From an uncultured Planctomycetaceae bacterium (GTDB lineage: Bacteria; Planctomycetota; Planctomycetia; Planctomycetales; Planctomycetaceae): DNA of 10,590 bases. Position numbers and translations under genes: made by a program. The stretch is taken from assembly GCA_903921605.1 (NCBI GenBank), contig CAIXQV010000498.1:1-10590 (forward strand), in the 5' to 3' direction. Positions 1 through 6,997 of the stretch are shown here, in pieces (position 1 is the stretch's first letter; each line of letters begins with the position of its first letter). The notes below the pieces were generated by a model, which was not told where the DNA came from, did no database searches, and saw nothing but the letters and a program-made list of their open reading frames with translations.

Positions 1-770
1 AACAAGCCCCATTGATGTCAGGCGGGAGCCAATGCGGATCTGGCTTTTAACGGCCTCGCCGATGCCATCAGGGTCGGCATGTCGCTGGGTGGTAAGCCCG
101 AGTGTCGTCAAATGAGACCAAGAGATTACTCGGCGGTCACCAACGGTCGTCTGCAGCTCGCACATTCCCCGTCGTGAACCTTGACAGTCGTGAACCTTGA
201 CAGTCGTGAACCTTGACAGTCGTGAACCTTGACAAGAGCAAGCAAAGCCAGGGATTGCGGGATAGTCAGGATCGCTCGAAACGCGAGCGGATCGCGATGA
301 GCATCGTGATGGTGCGTAATTCCACCTTCGGCGTGGCCGAGGATTTCAGTGCAAGACTCACGAATAGGCTTGTCATAGCAGGTCACACACGTCTTGCGGT
401 GATCCTTGCAGGTGCCAAGGGAACTGATAGTCTGTCTTGATGGTCTGTTTCGCATGACCACGGCGAGCCGTCACGGCATCACGAACGTAGCATTCGGGCG
501 CGAAACCAGGAAATACCTTGCGATGGGATTTGAGTAGATAATCGAGCTGGTACGTAATGGTACGAGAACCCGTTCGGCTCCACTTGAACAGAACGATTCA
601 ACGAGACCCAGCCTCATTTCATGAGCAAAGAGCCTGTGAGATAGCTAGAATCGCACTCCCCTACACGCAGCTTTGCCTCTGGCTCGAACGTCGAGAATTC
701 AGAAACACGGCGAGGCGAATTCTGGCGGCATGCGATAACTCTCCGTCCTTTAACCCCGGCGCAACGAATT
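1..770. other. Gene-poor stretch before the SET-domain gene
   Basis: No recognisable gene lies here. The clearest structure is the 4 x 16 bp tandem repeat at 171-234. A minus-strand frame stays open from an ATG at 165 to the left edge (55 codons) and has coding-like GC-ending codons (for example GGC ATC GGC GAG GCC). I do not recognise the peptide, and it could be the start of a gene that continues outside the window. An inverted repeat with 7 bp arms (694-700 and 717-723, 16 nt loop) and a 6 bp stem (273-278 and 284-289) are visible. Neither has a T-run, so neither is called a terminator. Other open frames here show no family features. Confidence 0.6.
171..234. repeat. Perfect 4 x 16 bp direct tandem repeat
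   Basis: The unit GTCGTGAACCTTGACA occurs four times head-to-tail with no mismatch (171-186, 187-202, 203-218, 219-234). Because 16 is not a multiple of three, the array would read in a different frame in each copy, which argues against a coding role. There are no spacers, so this is not CRISPR. Perfect identity suggests recent expansion by slippage or active homogenisation. Its GTCGTG head is shared with the 2 x 17 bp repeat at 3505-3538. Function unknown. Confidence 0.97.
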
Positions 771-1157
771 ATGAAATCCCACCCTTCACCCCTCATTTAC
801 TGCAAAAAAGTCGGTAAATGCGGACGAGGCGTTTTTGCTCGGACGTCCATCAAGAAAGGGGCCGTGATTGAAGAAAGCCCCGTCCTCGTCATCAGCAAGA
901 AAGATTGGAAAGAGATTGCGAAGACTGTAGTGGCCGGTTACGTCTTCTGTTGGGGAAAGGACGATTCATTGGCGGCTCTCGCCCTTGGCTTTGGCGGACT
1001 CTTCAACCACGCGACCTGCCCTAACGCTGCGTTCAAAAAACGACTCTCGACGGGCGAAATTGTTTTTCGGGCCATCAAAGACATCAAAATGAACGAGGAG
1101 ATCAGGATAGACTATGGCTATCCCAGCCCCGACGATTACCTGGGCTTCATACTTTAA
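771..1157 (+). CDS. Small stand-alone SET-domain protein (putative protein lysine methyltransferase)
   Basis: This 128-residue protein is almost entirely a SET domain, the fold that transfers a methyl group from S-adenosylmethionine to protein lysines. Visible motifs are GRGVFA at residues 18-23 (N-terminal SET strand), NHATCPNA at 79-86 (the N-H-x-x-x-P-N motif of the SAM pocket and pseudoknot), and EEIRIDYGY at 109-117, where Tyr115 is in the usual catalytic tyrosine position. There is no post-SET cysteine cluster and no targeting domain, as in other short bacterial SET proteins. No strong Shine-Dalgarno precedes the ATG at 771; the start is chosen because the fold begins soon after it. It has no close neighbour on its strand. 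Family assignment is firm; the substrate is unknown and could be a ribosomal, DNA-binding or other cytoplasmic protein. Confidence 0.88.
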   Translation: MKSHPSPLIYCKKVGKCGRGVFARTSIKKGAVIEESPVLVISKKDWKEIAKTVVAGYVFCWGKDDSLAALALGFGGLFNHATCPNAAFKKRLSTGEIVFRAIKDIKMNEEIRIDYGYPSPDDYLGFIL

Positions 1158-1331
1158 CGAGAACGAGGCTTCCGTCGTATCTCGACGTCCCTGAGGTTCT
1201 CTTCGAGCAGACAACAATAGATGAAGCGGAGTGACGTAATACCTCAACGCAAACGGCTTCGATCAGATCTCCCGACACCGAGTATGAATCCTCTGTCGTT
1301 GCGTTTCTTGACGTGGATTCCAAAATTGCCC

Positions 1332-1336
1332 GGAAG
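1332..1336 (+). promoter_or_regulatory. Shine-Dalgarno that decides the oxidoreductase start
   Basis: GGAAG lies 9 nt before the ATG at 1346. An in-frame GTG at 1313 would add 11 residues that do not belong to the Rossmann fold, whereas the ATG product begins directly with the first beta strand. The ATG is therefore preferred. Confidence 0.55.
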
Positions 1337-1345
1337 TACCAAAGA

Positions 1346-2389
1346 ATGAAAGTTGCCGTTCTCACACACGCCGGTGGCGCTCATTTGAGTGCGTATTTCT
1401 CGGCGTTGGCGGAGTCGAAAGACTGCGACGAAGTTGTCATCGCAGATCCGGATAATCACGCGACCGAGGAAGCCGGGAAGTTGCTCGGCGACAAGCTGAC
1501 TCGCAGCTATACCACATACTCAGAGCTGCTGGAAAAGGAATCGCCGAAGTTGTGCATGGTCACGATGGAAGCAAGGCTTGCATCGCAGGTGATTGAAGCC
1601 GCATTGGAATCCGGCTCCCATGTGTTCGCGGAGAAGCCAGGCTCTGTCACTCTGCAGCAGTTTGAAAAACTTGCCACACTCGCAGAATCAAAACATCTCC
1701 ATCTGATGCTGGCATTTGCGAATCGCGCGAATCCTGAGTCTCTTGTTGCGCGAAAAATGATTCAGCAGGGACGCATCGGCAAAGTCTATAGTATCGACAT
1801 GCACATCGTCGCCGATCAGAAGCGTCTTACAAATCCCAGTTATCACGGCACCTGGTACGCCGACAAAACACGAGCCGGCGGCGGGCACCTGATCTGGCTT
1901 GGCATTCATTGGCTCGATCTTGGGATGTTTCTCACCGACACGGCAATTATCCGGGCCTCAGGGGCAATTGCCAACGTTGGTGGGCAACCGATCTCAGCAG
2001 AGGATTCTGCAGTTGCGACATTGCACTTCAGCAACGGAATGCTGGGCACTTTGAACTCCGGATATTATCTGGATGCCGGCTACCACACTCAAATTCGGAT
2101 CTGGGGCTCAATGGGTTGGTTGAATCTCGACTCAACCGGGACAGAGAAGATGACGTGGTATGAGAACACTGGACCAATGGCGAAGCAGCTGCAGACGTTT
2201 GAAGATCCAATCGAACCACGCGGTTACTCTCCATTCGTCGCTCAGGTCGTCACCGCTATCGCCCACAACTCCGCGCCGCCCATCACGACGCAGGAATCCT
2301 TGAACGCGTTACGAACGGTGTTTGGGATCTATGAAGCTGCAGAGACCGGTAAGCTCGTGGAAACGGGTGCCGTACCTGTCGCTGTTTAA
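1346..2389 (+). CDS. Gfo/Idh/MocA-family NAD(P)-dependent oxidoreductase
   Basis: The 347-residue product has the two-domain layout and the usual length of this family, which oxidises or reduces sugars, inositols and related polyols in the cytoplasm. The N-terminal Rossmann half starts MKVAVLTHAGGAH. The nucleotide-binding loop is THAGGAH rather than the standard GxGxxG. The family hallmark EKP is at residues 96-98, with Lys97 as the expected catalytic lysine. FANR at 124-127 begins the second domain. The segment GGGHLIWLGIHWLD at 178-191 matches the conserved block carrying the catalytic histidine (His188) and Asp191. It is followed 93 nt later by an aldo/keto reductase on the same strand, so the two may be one transcription unit for sugar or polyol conversion. 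Family is sure; substrate is not visible. An upstream GTG (1313) is a less likely start. Confidence 0.9.
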   Translation: MKVAVLTHAGGAHLSAYFSALAESKDCDEVVIADPDNHATEEAGKLLGDKLTRSYTTYSELLEKESPKLCMVTMEARLASQVIEAALESGSHVFAEKPGSVTLQQFEKLATLAESKHLHLMLAFANRANPESLVARKMIQQGRIGKVYSIDMHIVADQKRLTNPSYHGTWYADKTRAGGGHLIWLGIHWLDLGMFLTDTAIIRASGAIANVGGQPISAEDSAVATLHFSNGMLGTLNSGYYLDAGYHTQIRIWGSMGWLNLDSTGTEKMTWYENTGPMAKQLQTFEDPIEPRGYSPFVAQVVTAIAHNSAPPITTQESLNALRTVFGIYEAAETGKLVETGAVPVAV

Positions 2390-2482
2390 GATTATTCTGT
2401 GCGCGGCGACGATTGAGGTGATCCTCTAAATGTCTCCCGCAAACACCCGGTCTCAATTCACACCGTGCAGAGAATAACACCA

Positions 2483-3358
2483 ATGGAGTATCGAAGGCTG
2501 GGCCAATCTGATCTTTCTGTCAGCTCCATTGGGATGGGGTGCGTTACTTTCGGACGTGAAGTGGATCCGCAGTCATCGCTGCTGATCATGGATCATGCGT
2601 TCGAACAGGGGATCACACTGTTCGACACGGCCGAAGCTTATGCTCAGGGGGCGTCCGAACGAGTCGTCGGAGAATGGATGAAGAGTCGACACTCGCGTAA
2701 CAAAGTCGTGCTCGCAACAAAGATCAGCGGTCTGCTGACGCGACATCGGATTGTTGCGTCCGCAGAGGCCAGTTTGAAACGCCTTCAAACGGATCGTATC
2801 GATTTGTTGCAGACTCACGTTTGGGATGAATCCACTCCGCTGGAAGAAACGCTCGGAGCCCTGACAACGCTGGTCCAGCAGGGCAAAGTGCGACATATCG
2901 GCTGCAGCAACTATTCTGCTTCGCAGCTGAAGACTGCTCTTGCATTGAGCAACACCGCAGAGCTCAGCCGTTTGGTCTCCGTGCAGCCACCCTATAATCT
3001 GGTCCAGCGTGATATTGAAGCAGAGTTATTGCCGTTGTGTACTGCGGAGAATATCGGGGTGATCAGCTACAGCCCTCTCGCCGCAGGATTTTTGACGGGA
3101 AAATATCGCCATGGCGCGGCGATTCCATCCGGCACCAGATTCGACGTGATTCCTGGGCACCAGGATATCTATTTCACAGAACACGGTTATCAGGTGCTGT
3201 CGAAGCTGGATGCTGAATCTCAGGCAACAGGTAAGTCGCACGTTCAGTTGGCGTTGTCATGGGTTCTTGATCAACCCGGCATCACCTCAGTCCTGATCGG
3301 AGCCAGAAACATGGGCCAGATTGATCAGGCTATTGGAAACAGGACAACGGAGCCGTGA
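2483..3358 (+). CDS. Aldo/keto reductase
   Basis: This cytoplasmic NADPH-dependent carbonyl reductase of the AKR (TIM-barrel) superfamily begins MEYRRLGQSDL, the usual start of the family, so the ATG at 2483 is preferred over the in-frame GTG at 2465. The full catalytic tetrad is visible: Asp48 and Tyr53 in LFDTAEAY, Lys80 in VVLATK, and His112 in LLQTHVWD. Further family motifs are GCSNYS at 140-145, QPPYNL at 168-173 and ISYSPLAAGFLTGKY at 194-208. Near the C-terminus, IGARN (272-276) is the expected cofactor phosphate-binding segment. At 291 residues it is shorter than most relatives (roughly 310-330), and the chain ends soon after IGARN, so the last helix seems to be missing. It follows the Gfo/Idh/MocA gene closely, which suggests a shared pathway. 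Substrate unknown. Confidence 0.92.
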   Translation: MEYRRLGQSDLSVSSIGMGCVTFGREVDPQSSLLIMDHAFEQGITLFDTAEAYAQGASERVVGEWMKSRHSRNKVVLATKISGLLTRHRIVASAEASLKRLQTDRIDLLQTHVWDESTPLEETLGALTTLVQQGKVRHIGCSNYSASQLKTALALSNTAELSRLVSVQPPYNLVQRDIEAELLPLCTAENIGVISYSPLAAGFLTGKYRHGAAIPSGTRFDVIPGHQDIYFTEHGYQVLSKLDAESQATGKSHVQLALSWVLDQPGITSVLIGARNMGQIDQAIGNRTTEP

Positions 3359-3504
3359 GCTCACTTCAAACAAGCAGGGCGCTTGCACGCTTCAATGTTG
3401 ACTACGTCGCAATCGTCGCAGCAGGCTTTAAGGTCAAACAGACCGTTCCGGGCGAAGTGATTGAGGCGAGTTTTCGACTTGCCTGTCGGTGCCCCGGTTC
3501 GGAT

Positions 3505-3538
3505 TGTCGTGGGTCGGTAACTGTCGTGGGTCGGTAAC
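3505..3538. repeat. Perfect 2 x 17 bp direct tandem repeat
   Basis: The unit TGTCGTGGGTCGGTAAC occurs twice without mismatch (3505-3521 and 3522-3538). It shares the GTCGTG head and nearly the same period with the 16 bp array at 171-234, although the rest of the unit differs. It lies in a gap between convergent genes. The last eight bases of the window (10583-10590, TGTCGTGG) equal the first eight of this unit, so a further copy may begin at the right edge. Confidence 0.95.
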
Positions 3539-3542
3539 AGCG

Positions 3543-3556
3543 ACGAGAGGTCTCGT
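3543..3556. repeat. 14 bp near-perfect inverted repeat
   Basis: ACGAGA-GG-TCTCGT has two 6 bp arms around a 2 bp centre. The centre is too short for a hairpin loop, so this looks more like a dyad that a dimeric protein could bind, or part of a repeat element, since it starts only 4 nt after the 17 bp tandem repeat. No gene start sits close enough to assign it as an operator. Confidence 0.4.
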
Positions 3557-3610
3557 TAAAGAAGCAGGCCCCCCCAACTCGATTGCGATCCTCGTGACAC
3601 TTGAAAGAAA

Positions 3611-3770
3611 ATGTGTCCGTTCTGCGGTCAATCTGAGCTTTTCTACGGAACTTTACGTCGCTGGCCGCAGTGTCAAACAGTTCGGCTGCTACCGGCGGAC
3701 GATGGACATTGCTCTCACGTATCACCAGGCAATCTGTTTGCGTTGCGGCTATTGCCGAACCCTCACCAAT
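3611..3770 (+). pseudogene. Possible frameshifted small zinc-ribbon protein
   Basis: An ATG at 3611, directly after an in-frame stop (TGA AAG AAA ATG), opens MCPFCGQSELFYGTL, a typical first half of a short zinc ribbon with CxxC-G. The same frame continues through CQTVRLLPADDGH and then loses likeness to the family. In the next frame, from about 3715, the sequence reads ALTYHQAICLRCGYC, a typical second half with the second CxxC-G. One extra base between about 3700 and 3720 would explain the break; removing it joins both halves into a small protein of about 60 residues with two CxxC pairs. The second half crosses the stop codon of the convergent minus-strand gene at 3749. A programmed shift is possible, but I see no slippery heptamer. 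The call rests on motif reading only. Confidence 0.35.
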
Positions 3771-6700
3771 CGAACCCGAATCGGCTGCGGCAGCTCCAGG
3801 CTGATATCCAGTGTGTTATCATCGACCAGCTTGTAGCGAATCGTGATTTCCCCCTGAGTTCCGTTGCCATCGGTGTAGCCGAGATTCAGCACGGCGTTGC
3901 CGTCTTTGTGGAACTTCCACGCGCCCAGATGCGATGAGCCGGTGCTGTCTGCTCCGGCCTGGACGACATTTCTGTTTTGGGCATTGAGGCTGATCAGTGA
4001 GATCGATGTTCGTCCCGGATCGATCGATTCCGATTCAAGTACTCGGTCTTTGATCTTCCAAGCGACCGACATCTTCAGCCCTTCTCCCTTGCTGCCTTCA
4101 TCGACCCACTTTCCGACCAGTCGGTTCCAGTCGGTACGTTCCAGAGCTTCGCTCAGTGTCTTCGGCTTTGCGTTGTTCTCTTTGTCCTCGTCCACGGGTC
4201 TGGTTTGGGCGACAGTGAGAATAAAGTCGTTACTGAACTGGCCGTTGGGATTTTGAAGCTGAAGCAAATGCATGCCGTTGTCGGGGCGTTGTTCGAGCTT
4301 GATCGTGATGTTTTCGTTGCCTTGCAGTTCAAGGTGACCGGCGACTCGATGACCGTCAACAAAGATGCGTGCTTGTTCGTCCACATGGCGACCGCTGACC
4401 AGTATCTCGGTTTGCTCGGGATACAGCACGGGGAACTTCTGCGAGCCGCGTTGCTCCTCGATCGGACCGATAGTCCAGATGACCGGCTGGGGATGTTCAA
4501 CGTCACAGTTTACGCCGTGCTGTCCCGTCAACGTGACGATCAGCCTGCCTGCCGCGACTTCCTGCAGAAGCTCTTCATGGGACAACGACAAATCTCCGGC
4601 CATGTTGTGGTATCGAGCATCGGGCCCAAACTGCAGGTGTAGCGGGGCGGATGAGGCAGTGACGCCGTTGCCTTCCAGCACGACGGCTCCCTCCAGAGCT
4701 GCTGCTTCCAATGCCGGAAGCAGGTCGAGCGTCAACTTGTCAGCAATCGTTTCCTTACTCAGCGTCACTTGCCGAGCAAACGCGCCGGAATAACCGGTGC
4801 TCATTTCGAGGACCATGTCCCACACCGGGTTGAATCGTTCGCGTCCAGCCCATGAAAACCTCCAGATCTCTTCTTCCGATTGACCTCGCTCCGCAGCCTC
4901 GCGATAGAACGGGAACTCCACGATGTTGAGCCGTCCCTGAGGCAGAATCAGGAAGCGATCGTAAGCGCCTCGCCATGTTGGCACATCCATGCCCGTGCCT
5001 GGTGTATTGGTACTGACCAGATGCGGCATGCGATGACAATCGCCACAGACATTCGGTTTTGGCTTGGATGGATCATTATCGCCATCGACATGAAATAACT
5101 GGAAACCGTCGCGCGCTCGCTGAGTCACTTCGCTGGTATATGGGCGACGTTGAGCTGGCGGGAACGGAACGGTCAACAGATACTTTGCCATGTCGTCTCG
5201 TTGCGCTGCAGACAGTCGCCCGACTTTCTTTTCATCATTGATGAAAGACTCGCCTGAAAGAGCCATCGTCGATGCAAGCCCACCATCGATCAGATGACGG
5301 ATGCTGCTGACGGGATCACCTTTCACGGAATTTGCTTCGACGCTGGTATAGATGTGGGCGCTGTTATTTCCTCCGTATGGGTCGCCGGGAACTCCGTCCC
5401 AATGATACGGCTCGGTGTCGCGCAGTCCGCGAACAGGCATTGTCGAACGCGGCATGATCTGATTTCCACCAGTTACAATTGGAGTTTTCAAAACCCACAG
5501 CAATTGATCGGTGTGACCATCGGGATGACAACTCGCACAGGAAAATGTTCCCGTAGACGAAGCTGCTGCCGTTTCGAACGCTATCCGGCCTCGCTTCACC
5601 GCAGGGTGAGTAGGGTCGTTCAGTGTGACAGTCGCCGTGACGCGCGGCGCTGTGGGATTCGAGAGATCCACGGGACTGACGGTATTCGCGACCGCGTTCA
5701 GCACCCATGCCGCGGCAAGCTTGCCTTCGGCCTGATGCTGTAATGCAATGCCGCGAGGAATCGCTTCAACGTCAATTCGGCCCAGAACATCACCGCTCTT
5801 AGCATCCACAGTGAACAGTTTGTCGGAAGCGGCGGCCGAAACGACCAGTGTAGAATCGTCCTGGCTGACTTCGATGGCGAACGGAGTTGCAAATGCCTGC
5901 CCCGGTTCGGGATGCTGAGGCGGCAGTGGCTCCAATTCGATGAATTCTGGCACTGCGGCTTTGTCAGAGCCAAACGGTACGCGTGTGATACGATTCAGGA
6001 AAGCTCGGTTCTGCAGTTGGCTCAAGTCATGCTTCTTTGTTCCAGCTCGCCCGTTCACATCGTTGCGAGCATCCGTCTGCGCAACAAACACTGTGCCCTG
6101 TGAATCAATCGTCAAACCGTAAAGCAGTGTTCCTAGAGTATCGACGGTTTCAATGAGCTTATCTGTCCCGGTATCGAAGACAAACAGGTCACGATCCGGC
6201 ACGTCGGGATGTTTGACAATATCGACAACATGTCCCAGAGACAGCACGTTGTTGTGGACGATGGAATGTTCCCACGCATCGAAGGTCACGAGGTCTCCGT
6301 CGATCTTATCCTTGTTTCCGCCGGAAAGCTGCGTCCTGTTGTTCGATTCAAACGGGATGACATACAACTTGCCATCGCGTACTTTGATCGCTCGTGGATC
6401 CTGGGCGGGAATCTTCAGCCGCTTCGTGACCTTTCTCGTTGTGACATCGACAACCGCAATTTGATTCTCTGAGGACAGGGCAACATAGGCCTTGTCGTTG
6501 TTGGCGAACGCGATGCCAACGGGCTCATCAAACATGGTGGCTCGCTTCGAGTCAAATTCCTGAATCGTGGCGATCACATTCAGGTACGCGGGACTGTTCC
6601 GGTCGTTATCGATCACACTGACTGAATCCGACACGTGATTGGAAACCCAGACTTCACGCCCATCGGGTCGAACCGCAATACTCACTGGATCAATACCGAC

Positions 6701-6997
6701 CGGAATGCGATGCACCAGCTTCTGAGTCGCGACATCAATCATGTCGACGGTACCGGAAGGAGTATTCACCACGAAGACCTGATCACCACTGATGGCAATC
6801 GGATTCGCGTGTGGGCTGACAAACGTTGGGTGACCGACAGCAACGAAGTCGACTTTTTCCTTACCACGATTCTCGGTCGTAGCGCGATCAGAGTTCGCAG
6901 CCCGGGCACTAGCAGCGTTGCAGAGTTCGCCTGAGACCAACATCGAAACTGAGACGAGCATGGACGCGGAAGCAAAGGTCAGGGCTGCGATTTTCAT
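3749..6997 (-). CDS. Exported beta-propeller / di-heme cytochrome c peroxidase-like protein with extra C-terminal domains
   Basis: This 1082-residue protein starts with a probable signal peptide (residues 1-33, hydrophobic core ending ...SARA). Residues about 50-460 are repeats of the YVTN/NHL-like beta-propeller type, with phrases such as VFVVNTPSGTVDMIDV (74-89) and VWVSNHVSDSVSVID (116-130). Two haem c motifs follow: CASCH at 487-491 and CGDCH at 651-655. YHWDG at 531-535 and PTWRGAYDR at 673-681 recall the cytochrome c peroxidase/MauG fold. Met515 and Met520 are candidate haem ligands. Residues about 857-930 resemble an IPT/TIG-like beta sandwich, and about 945-1082 form a separate beta-rich domain with lipocalin-like looks (VGKW at 961-964). 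It is the last gene of the operon; its ATG overlaps the preceding stop (TAATG) and has a good Shine-Dalgarno (7006-7013). Exported electron-transfer or peroxidase-like activity is likely; the actual substrate is unknown. Confidence 0.85.
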   Translation of the reverse strand: MKIAALTFASASMLVSVSMLVSGELCNAASARAANSDRATTENRGKEKVDFVAVGHPTFVSPHANPIAISGDQVFVVNTPSGTVDMIDVATQKLVHRIPVGIDPVSIAVRPDGREVWVSNHVSDSVSVIDNDRNSPAYLNVIATIQEFDSKRATMFDEPVGIAFANNDKAYVALSSENQIAVVDVTTRKVTKRLKIPAQDPRAIKVRDGKLYVIPFESNNRTQLSGGNKDKIDGDLVTFDAWEHSIVHNNVLSLGHVVDIVKHPDVPDRDLFVFDTGTDKLIETVDTLGTLLYGLTIDSQGTVFVAQTDARNDVNGRAGTKKHDLSQLQNRAFLNRITRVPFGSDKAAVPEFIELEPLPPQHPEPGQAFATPFAIEVSQDDSTLVVSAAASDKLFTVDAKSGDVLGRIDVEAIPRGIALQHQAEGKLAAAWVLNAVANTVSPVDLSNPTAPRVTATVTLNDPTHPAVKRGRIAFETAAASSTGTFSCASCHPDGHTDQLLWVLKTPIVTGGNQIMPRSTMPVRGLRDTEPYHWDGVPGDPYGGNNSAHIYTSVEANSVKGDPVSSIRHLIDGGLASTMALSGESFINDEKKVGRLSAAQRDDMAKYLLTVPFPPAQRRPYTSEVTQRARDGFQLFHVDGDNDPSKPKPNVCGDCHRMPHLVSTNTPGTGMDVPTWRGAYDRFLILPQGRLNIVEFPFYREAAERGQSEEEIWRFSWAGRERFNPVWDMVLEMSTGYSGAFARQVTLSKETIADKLTLDLLPALEAAALEGAVVLEGNGVTASSAPLHLQFGPDARYHNMAGDLSLSHEELLQEVAAGRLIVTLTGQHGVNCDVEHPQPVIWTIGPIEEQRGSQKFPVLYPEQTEILVSGRHVDEQARIFVDGHRVAGHLELQGNENITIKLEQRPDNGMHLLQLQNPNGQFSNDFILTVAQTRPVDEDKENNAKPKTLSEALERTDWNRLVGKWVDEGSKGEGLKMSVAWKIKDRVLESESIDPGRTSISLISLNAQNRNVVQAGADSTGSSHLGAWKFHKDGNAVLNLGYTDGNGTQGEITIRYKLVDDNTLDISLELPQPIRVRLVRVRQ
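5033..5047 (-). other. Second haem c attachment site (CGDCH)
   Basis: Codons for C-G-D-C-H (residues 651-655) form the second CxxCH motif, 164 residues after the first. This matches the two-haem layout of bacterial cytochrome c peroxidases and MauG-like proteins. Confidence 0.85.
5525..5539 (-). other. First haem c attachment site (CASCH)
   Basis: Codons for C-A-S-C-H (residues 487-491 of the propeller/cytochrome protein) form a CxxCH motif. The two cysteines would bind haem covalently and the histidine would ligate the iron, which requires a cytochrome c maturation system and location outside the cytoplasm. Confidence 0.85.

Larger units (their letters stand above)
3359..3748. other. Convergent intergenic region between the plus-strand genes and the minus-strand operon
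   Basis: This gap separates the aldo/keto reductase stop (3358) from the stop of the minus-strand operon (3749). It contains a 10 bp palindrome GTGAGCTCAC across the reductase stop codon (3355-3364), the 2 x 17 bp repeat at 3505-3538, the near-palindrome at 3543-3556 and a possible broken zinc-ribbon gene from 3611. I see no hairpin followed by a T-run for either converging transcript. Confidence 0.6.

Noticed and set aside
171..234. CRISPR-like array
   Set aside because: Units are only 16 bp and directly adjacent with no spacers, and no cas gene is near.
213..440. Plus-strand open frame of 75 codons after the tandem array
   Set aside because: Its start lies inside the repeat array, it overlaps an opposite frame of similar quality and shows no domain.
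126..461. Minus-strand open frame of 111 codons with several cysteines and histidines
   Set aside because: It runs through the 16 bp tandem array, which shifts frame in each copy, has no recognisable family and no Shine-Dalgarno; kept as noncoding.
694..723. AGAATTC / GAATTCT inverted repeat as a terminator
   Set aside because: 7 bp arms with a 16 nt loop and no T-run; no gene ends next to it.
557..817. Plus-strand open frame of 86 codons just before the SET gene
   Set aside because: It overlaps the SET gene start in another frame and its product has no recognisable features.
3539..3600. Rho-independent terminator of the aldo/keto reductase
   Set aside because: The palindrome at 3543-3556 has only a 2 nt centre and no T-run follows; it is also about 185 nt past the stop.
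3700..3725. Programmed ribosomal frameshift in the zinc-ribbon candidate
   Set aside because: No slippery heptamer or obvious downstream structure is visible; simple decay or sequencing error is likelier.
4205..4793. Plus-strand open frames of over 140 codons inside the cytochrome gene
   Set aside because: They are antisense to a well-supported coding sequence and have no family features of their own.
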